The translations under genes were made by a program, and so were the position numbers. From Ferruginibacter albus (GTDB lineage Bacteria > Bacteroidota > Bacteroidia > Chitinophagales > Chitinophagaceae), in NCBI RefSeq assembly GCF_020042285.1, contig NZ_CP083388.1:701001-765000 (forward strand): DNA of 64,000 nt. Reading direction: 5' to 3'. The stretch's first letter is position 1. Every line of letters begins with the position of its first letter. Below, piece after piece: positions 61,299-64,000 of the stretch. A model generated the notes under the pieces. The model was not told the DNA's origin and did not search any database. It saw nothing but the letters and a program-made list of their open reading frames with translations.

Positions 61299-62825
61299 AT
61301 GAGTAAAGTAAGAGTACGTTTTGCACCAAGTCCTACCGGCGGATTGCATTTAGGAGGTGTTCGCACCGTTTTATTTAATTATCTATTTGCAAAAAAACAT
61401 AAAGGCGATTTTATTCTTCGGATAGAAGACACTGATCAAACACGTTTTGTACCTGGTGCCGAAGAGTATATTTTTAAATGTCTGGAATGGTGTGGCTTGC
61501 AGCCGGATGAAAGCGTGCATAATGGCGGCGCTTATGGACCTTACCGCCAGAGTGAACGGAAAGAAATGTACAGGCAATATGCAGAGCAGTTAATAAAAGA
61601 TGGATATGCATATTATGCTTTTGATACACCGGAAGAACTGGAAGCAAAGCGTAATGAAATCCCCAATTTCCAATACAATCAATTCTATCGAAACAAACTA
61701 AAAAACTCTTTGACATTACCCGAAGATGATGTAGCAAAATTATTATCCGGCGGTACACCATACACTATCCGCATAAAAATTCCTTCTGATGAAACAACCA
61801 TTGTGATACCAGATATTATCCGCGGTGATGTAAGTTTCGATACGCAACAGGTCGATGATAAGGTTTTATTAAAGGCTGATGGAATGCCAACCTATCATTT
61901 AGCTGTAGTAGTAGATGATCATTTAATGAAGATCACGCATGCCTTCCGCGGTGAAGAATGGTTGCCAAGTGCGCCGGTACATGTATTGCTTTGGAAATAT
62001 TTATTTGGGTTAGATAAGATGGTGAAATGGGCACATCTGCCCTTAATATTAAAACCTGATGGCAATGGAAAATTGAGCAAGCGTGATGGAGAACGTTTAG
62101 GCTTTCCCGTCTATGCAATGGATTGGAAAGATTCTAACACCGGAGATATAATTAAAGGATTTAAAGAAATTGGTTTCTTACCACAATCTTTTAATAATTT
62201 ATTGGCAGTACTGGGCTGGAATGATGGAACAGAGCAGGAAATTTTTACTATGGAAGAATTGATAGAAAAATTCTCCATTGAACGAATTCATAAAGCAGGC
62301 GCAAAATTTGATTTTGAAAAAGCTAAATGGTTCAATCATGAATGGATAAAAAAACTGCCTGCAGAAGATTTAAAAACAGAAGTAGAAAAAATCTTTATCA
62401 ATAATGGAATTACTATTTCGGATGATAGTTATTTAATAAAAGTAATAGAACTGATAAAAGACAGATGCACCTTATTAACAGATTTTTATGCACAAGGATC
62501 TTTCTTTTTTGCAACACCAACAATCTATGATGATGCTTCTGTAAAACCGAAATGGGCTGCCGATAAAAAAGATTTCTTTGAAACAATTGCAGAACAACTA
62601 CAGCATACAAATGAATTTACCGCAACAATAATAGAAACTATCTTTAAAGAAGTAGCTGCAGTCAAAAATATTAAAGTAGGGGAATTGCAAATGTTATTCA
62701 GAATAATGTTGGTAGGTAGTAAAACAGGTCCGGCTGTTTTTGTTATTGCAGAAACTATAGGTAAAGAAGAAACCATAAAAAGAATTAAATTAGCTGTCAA
62801 TCATTTTGAGACATTGAACGCTTAA
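61299..62825 (+). CDS. gltX: Glutamyl-tRNA synthetase
   Basis: 508 residues from ATG 61299 (an upstream TTG gives three more residues and is unlikely). HIGH-like block FAPSPTGGLHLGG, RIEDTDQTRF, GDVSFDTQQVDDKVLLKADGMPTYHLAVVVDDH and KMSKS-like KLSKRDGERLG are present. Charges tRNA-Glu with glutamate. Full length. Confidence 0.97.
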   Translation: MSKVRVRFAPSPTGGLHLGGVRTVLFNYLFAKKHKGDFILRIEDTDQTRFVPGAEEYIFKCLEWCGLQPDESVHNGGAYGPYRQSERKEMYRQYAEQLIKDGYAYYAFDTPEELEAKRNEIPNFQYNQFYRNKLKNSLTLPEDDVAKLLSGGTPYTIRIKIPSDETTIVIPDIIRGDVSFDTQQVDDKVLLKADGMPTYHLAVVVDDHLMKITHAFRGEEWLPSAPVHVLLWKYLFGLDKMVKWAHLPLILKPDGNGKLSKRDGERLGFPVYAMDWKDSNTGDIIKGFKEIGFLPQSFNNLLAVLGWNDGTEQEIFTMEELIEKFSIERIHKAGAKFDFEKAKWFNHEWIKKLPAEDLKTEVEKIFINNGITISDDSYLIKVIELIKDRCTLLTDFYAQGSFFFATPTIYDDASVKPKWAADKKDFFETIAEQLQHTNEFTATIIETIFKEVAAVKNIKVGELQMLFRIMLVGSKTGPAVFVIAETIGKEETIKRIKLAVNHFETLNA

Positions 62826-62834
62826 ACAACAATT

Positions 62835-63242
62835 ATGGCACGACCTGTACGAGTATTGGTTGCCAAAGTAGGGCTGGACGGTCACGACCGTGGCGCCAAA
62901 GTAATAGCCACGGCTTTGCGTAATGCCGGCATGGAAGTTATTTACACAGGTCTTCGCCAAACACCTGAAATGGTCATCAATGCCGCCATCCAGGAAGATG
63001 TAGATGCAATCGGCATCAGTACATTAAGTGGTGCACACAACACTATTTTCCCCAAGATCATTCAACTCATGAAACAAAATGAAATGAATGATGTGTTGCT
63101 TACCGGTGGCGGCATTATCCCTGAGGACGATATGAAGAAGCTGAATGAATTAGGAGTTGGTACACTCTTTCCTCCCGGAACATCTACAACAACTATTGCC
63201 GATTATATAAAAGACTGGGTTAAACAACACAGGAGTTTTTAG
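62835..63242 (+). CDS. Cobalamin-binding domain protein (methylmalonyl-CoA mutase C-terminal type)
   Basis: 135 residues. [20 protein letters not shown] has the DxHxxG B12 motif with His17; [24 protein letters not shown] and [15 protein letters not shown] complete the B12-binding fold. A stand-alone small subunit, as in two-part methylmalonyl-CoA or isobutyryl-CoA mutases; the large subunit is not in this window. 9 bp after gltX, so co-transcribed. Confidence 0.93.
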   Translation: MARPVRVLVAKVGLDGHDRGAKVIATALRNAGMEVIYTGLRQTPEMVINAAIQEDVDAIGISTLSGAHNTIFPKIIQLMKQNEMNDVLLTGGGIIPEDDMKKLNELGVGTLFPPGTSTTTIADYIKDWVKQHRSF

Positions 63243-63283
63243 GTCAATAGCCGCAAAATATTTTTATCAATCAATGCTTGCGT

Positions 63284-64000
63284 ATGTATTCAACACTTCT
63301 TACCACGTTAGAAAATAACATTCTCACCATTACCATTAATCGTCCTGAAAAATTAAATGCGTTAAATCAGCAGGTAATGATAGATCTGGAACAAGTGTTG
63401 AACGAAGTGTACAATAACGGTGAAATAAAATCAGCTATCATTACCGGTTCAGGTGAAAAAGCCTTTGTGGCAGGTGCCGATATAACCGAATTCAATGGAC
63501 TAACAAAAGAACAAGGCATTACAATAGCAAAAAAAGGGCAGGATATCTTTTTCAAAATAGAAAACTCACATAAGCCAATTGTGGCAGCTGTAAATGGTTT
63601 TGCATTAGGCGGCGGCTGTGAGCTCGCAATGGCATGTCATTTCAGGCTTTGCAGCGATAATGCAAAGTTTGGTCAGCCCGAAGTTAATTTGGGTTTAATA
63701 CCGGGCTATGGTGGTACACAACGTTTAACGCAATTGGTTGGCAAGGGCAAAGCAATGGAATTAATGATGAGCGGCGCTCTCATCAACGCAGCTGAAGCGT
63801 TGCAATCCGGGTTGGTCAATTATGTAACTACGCCACACGAATTACTGCTTAAAACAAAAGAAATACTAACTCTCATTCAAAATAAATCACCCCTTGCACT
63901 TGCAAAGATCATCGATTGTGTAAACGTAGCTGTTATCAGCGATAGTGCTTACACCAATGGCAAAAGTGGGTACGATAAAGAAATAGAATCCTTTGGCGAT
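63284..64000 (+). CDS. Enoyl-CoA hydratase/isomerase family protein (cut by window edge)
   Basis: 239 codons from ATG 63284 to the end. ITINRPEKLNALNQQVMIDLEQ, GSGEKAFVAGADI (oxyanion hole) and FALGGGCELAMACHFRL with GYGGTQRLTQLVG mark the crotonase family; the Glu residues for hydratase activity are at the usual places (GCELA and QPEVNLGLIPG). Fatty-acid oxidation, or with the mutase subunit in branched-chain degradation. The C-terminus is outside. Confidence 0.93.
   Translation, partial: MYSTLLTTLENNILTITINRPEKLNALNQQVMIDLEQVLNEVYNNGEIKSAIITGSGEKAFVAGADITEFNGLTKEQGITIAKKGQDIFFKIENSHKPIVAAVNGFALGGGCELAMACHFRLCSDNAKFGQPEVNLGLIPGYGGTQRLTQLVGKGKAMELMMSGALINAAEALQSGLVNYVTTPHELLLKTKEILTLIQNKSPLALAKIIDCVNVAVISDSAYTNGKSGYDKEIESFGD

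Noticed and set aside
1..64000. CRISPR array
   Set aside because: No series of regularly spaced identical 20-40-bp repeats was seen; the tandem repeats present are coding.

Overview
The window comes from a Bacteroidota chromosome, most likely a Chitinophagaceae-like member of the class. The signs are type IX secretion sorting tails, a TonB receptor with a carboxypeptidase-regulatory-like N-terminus next to a surface lipoprotein, ECF sigma/anti-sigma pairs, LemA-TPM genes, and promoters of the Bacteroidota form TTTG-N19/20-TAnnTTTG. The chromosomal backbone is moderately AT-rich; two accessory stretches are visibly more AT-rich.

Layout. 1-5.8 kb: the end of a TamB-like gene, a secreted PIG-L deacetylase and a sigma/anti-sigma pair. 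5.9-11.2 kb: an accessory patch with an IS1595-type transposase, a two-gene unit of uncharacterised proteins (DUF6978-like and DUF1828-like), a membrane protein paired with an HNH nuclease, and a wing-helix-like protein. 11.2-23.5 kb: housekeeping and envelope genes (LemA-TPM-TPM operon, secreted beta-helix protein, pgk, gap, adenine deaminase, aminotransferase). 23.5-32.3 kb: TonB receptor and BNR lipoprotein with possible metal-binding cysteines, DoxX-like protein, sigma factor, HPP protein, SGNH and alpha/beta hydrolases, GAF/PAS protein. 32.3-39.4 kb: large secreted repeat proteins with T9SS tails, one split by a frameshift, plus a leftover T9SS tail between genes.

40.16-54.61 kb is the most interesting part: a roughly 14.4-kb element inserted in the 3' end of a tRNA-Met (CAT) gene by a large serine recombinase. 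A 16-bp sequence (15 of 16 identical) marks both ends. The left junction keeps what looks like the original tRNA terminator; the right junction supplies a replacement tRNA 3' end and a new terminator that overlaps the recombinase reading frame. The cargo looks like a set of defence or addiction modules: a toxin-antitoxin-chaperone (TAC) operon with a SecB-like chaperone and an 18-bp operator; a two-gene operon with a DisA_N/DAC-like sensor domain and a helical partner; a PutAbiC-type abortive infection protein with a membrane partner; and a PD-(D/E)XK-like protein beside a Cys-His-Asp protein. Mobility functions are a small resolvase with a res-like palindrome cluster, an HUH Rep-like protein, an XRE regulator with a 20-bp operator, and the integrase.

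54.6-64 kb returns to core genes: FAH-family hydrolase, pth, a second sigma/anti-sigma pair, tRNA-Ser, tatD, polysaccharide deacetylase, gltX, a B12-binding mutase subunit and an enoyl-CoA hydratase that runs off the end. All functional calls are from reading the sequence; no database search was run.
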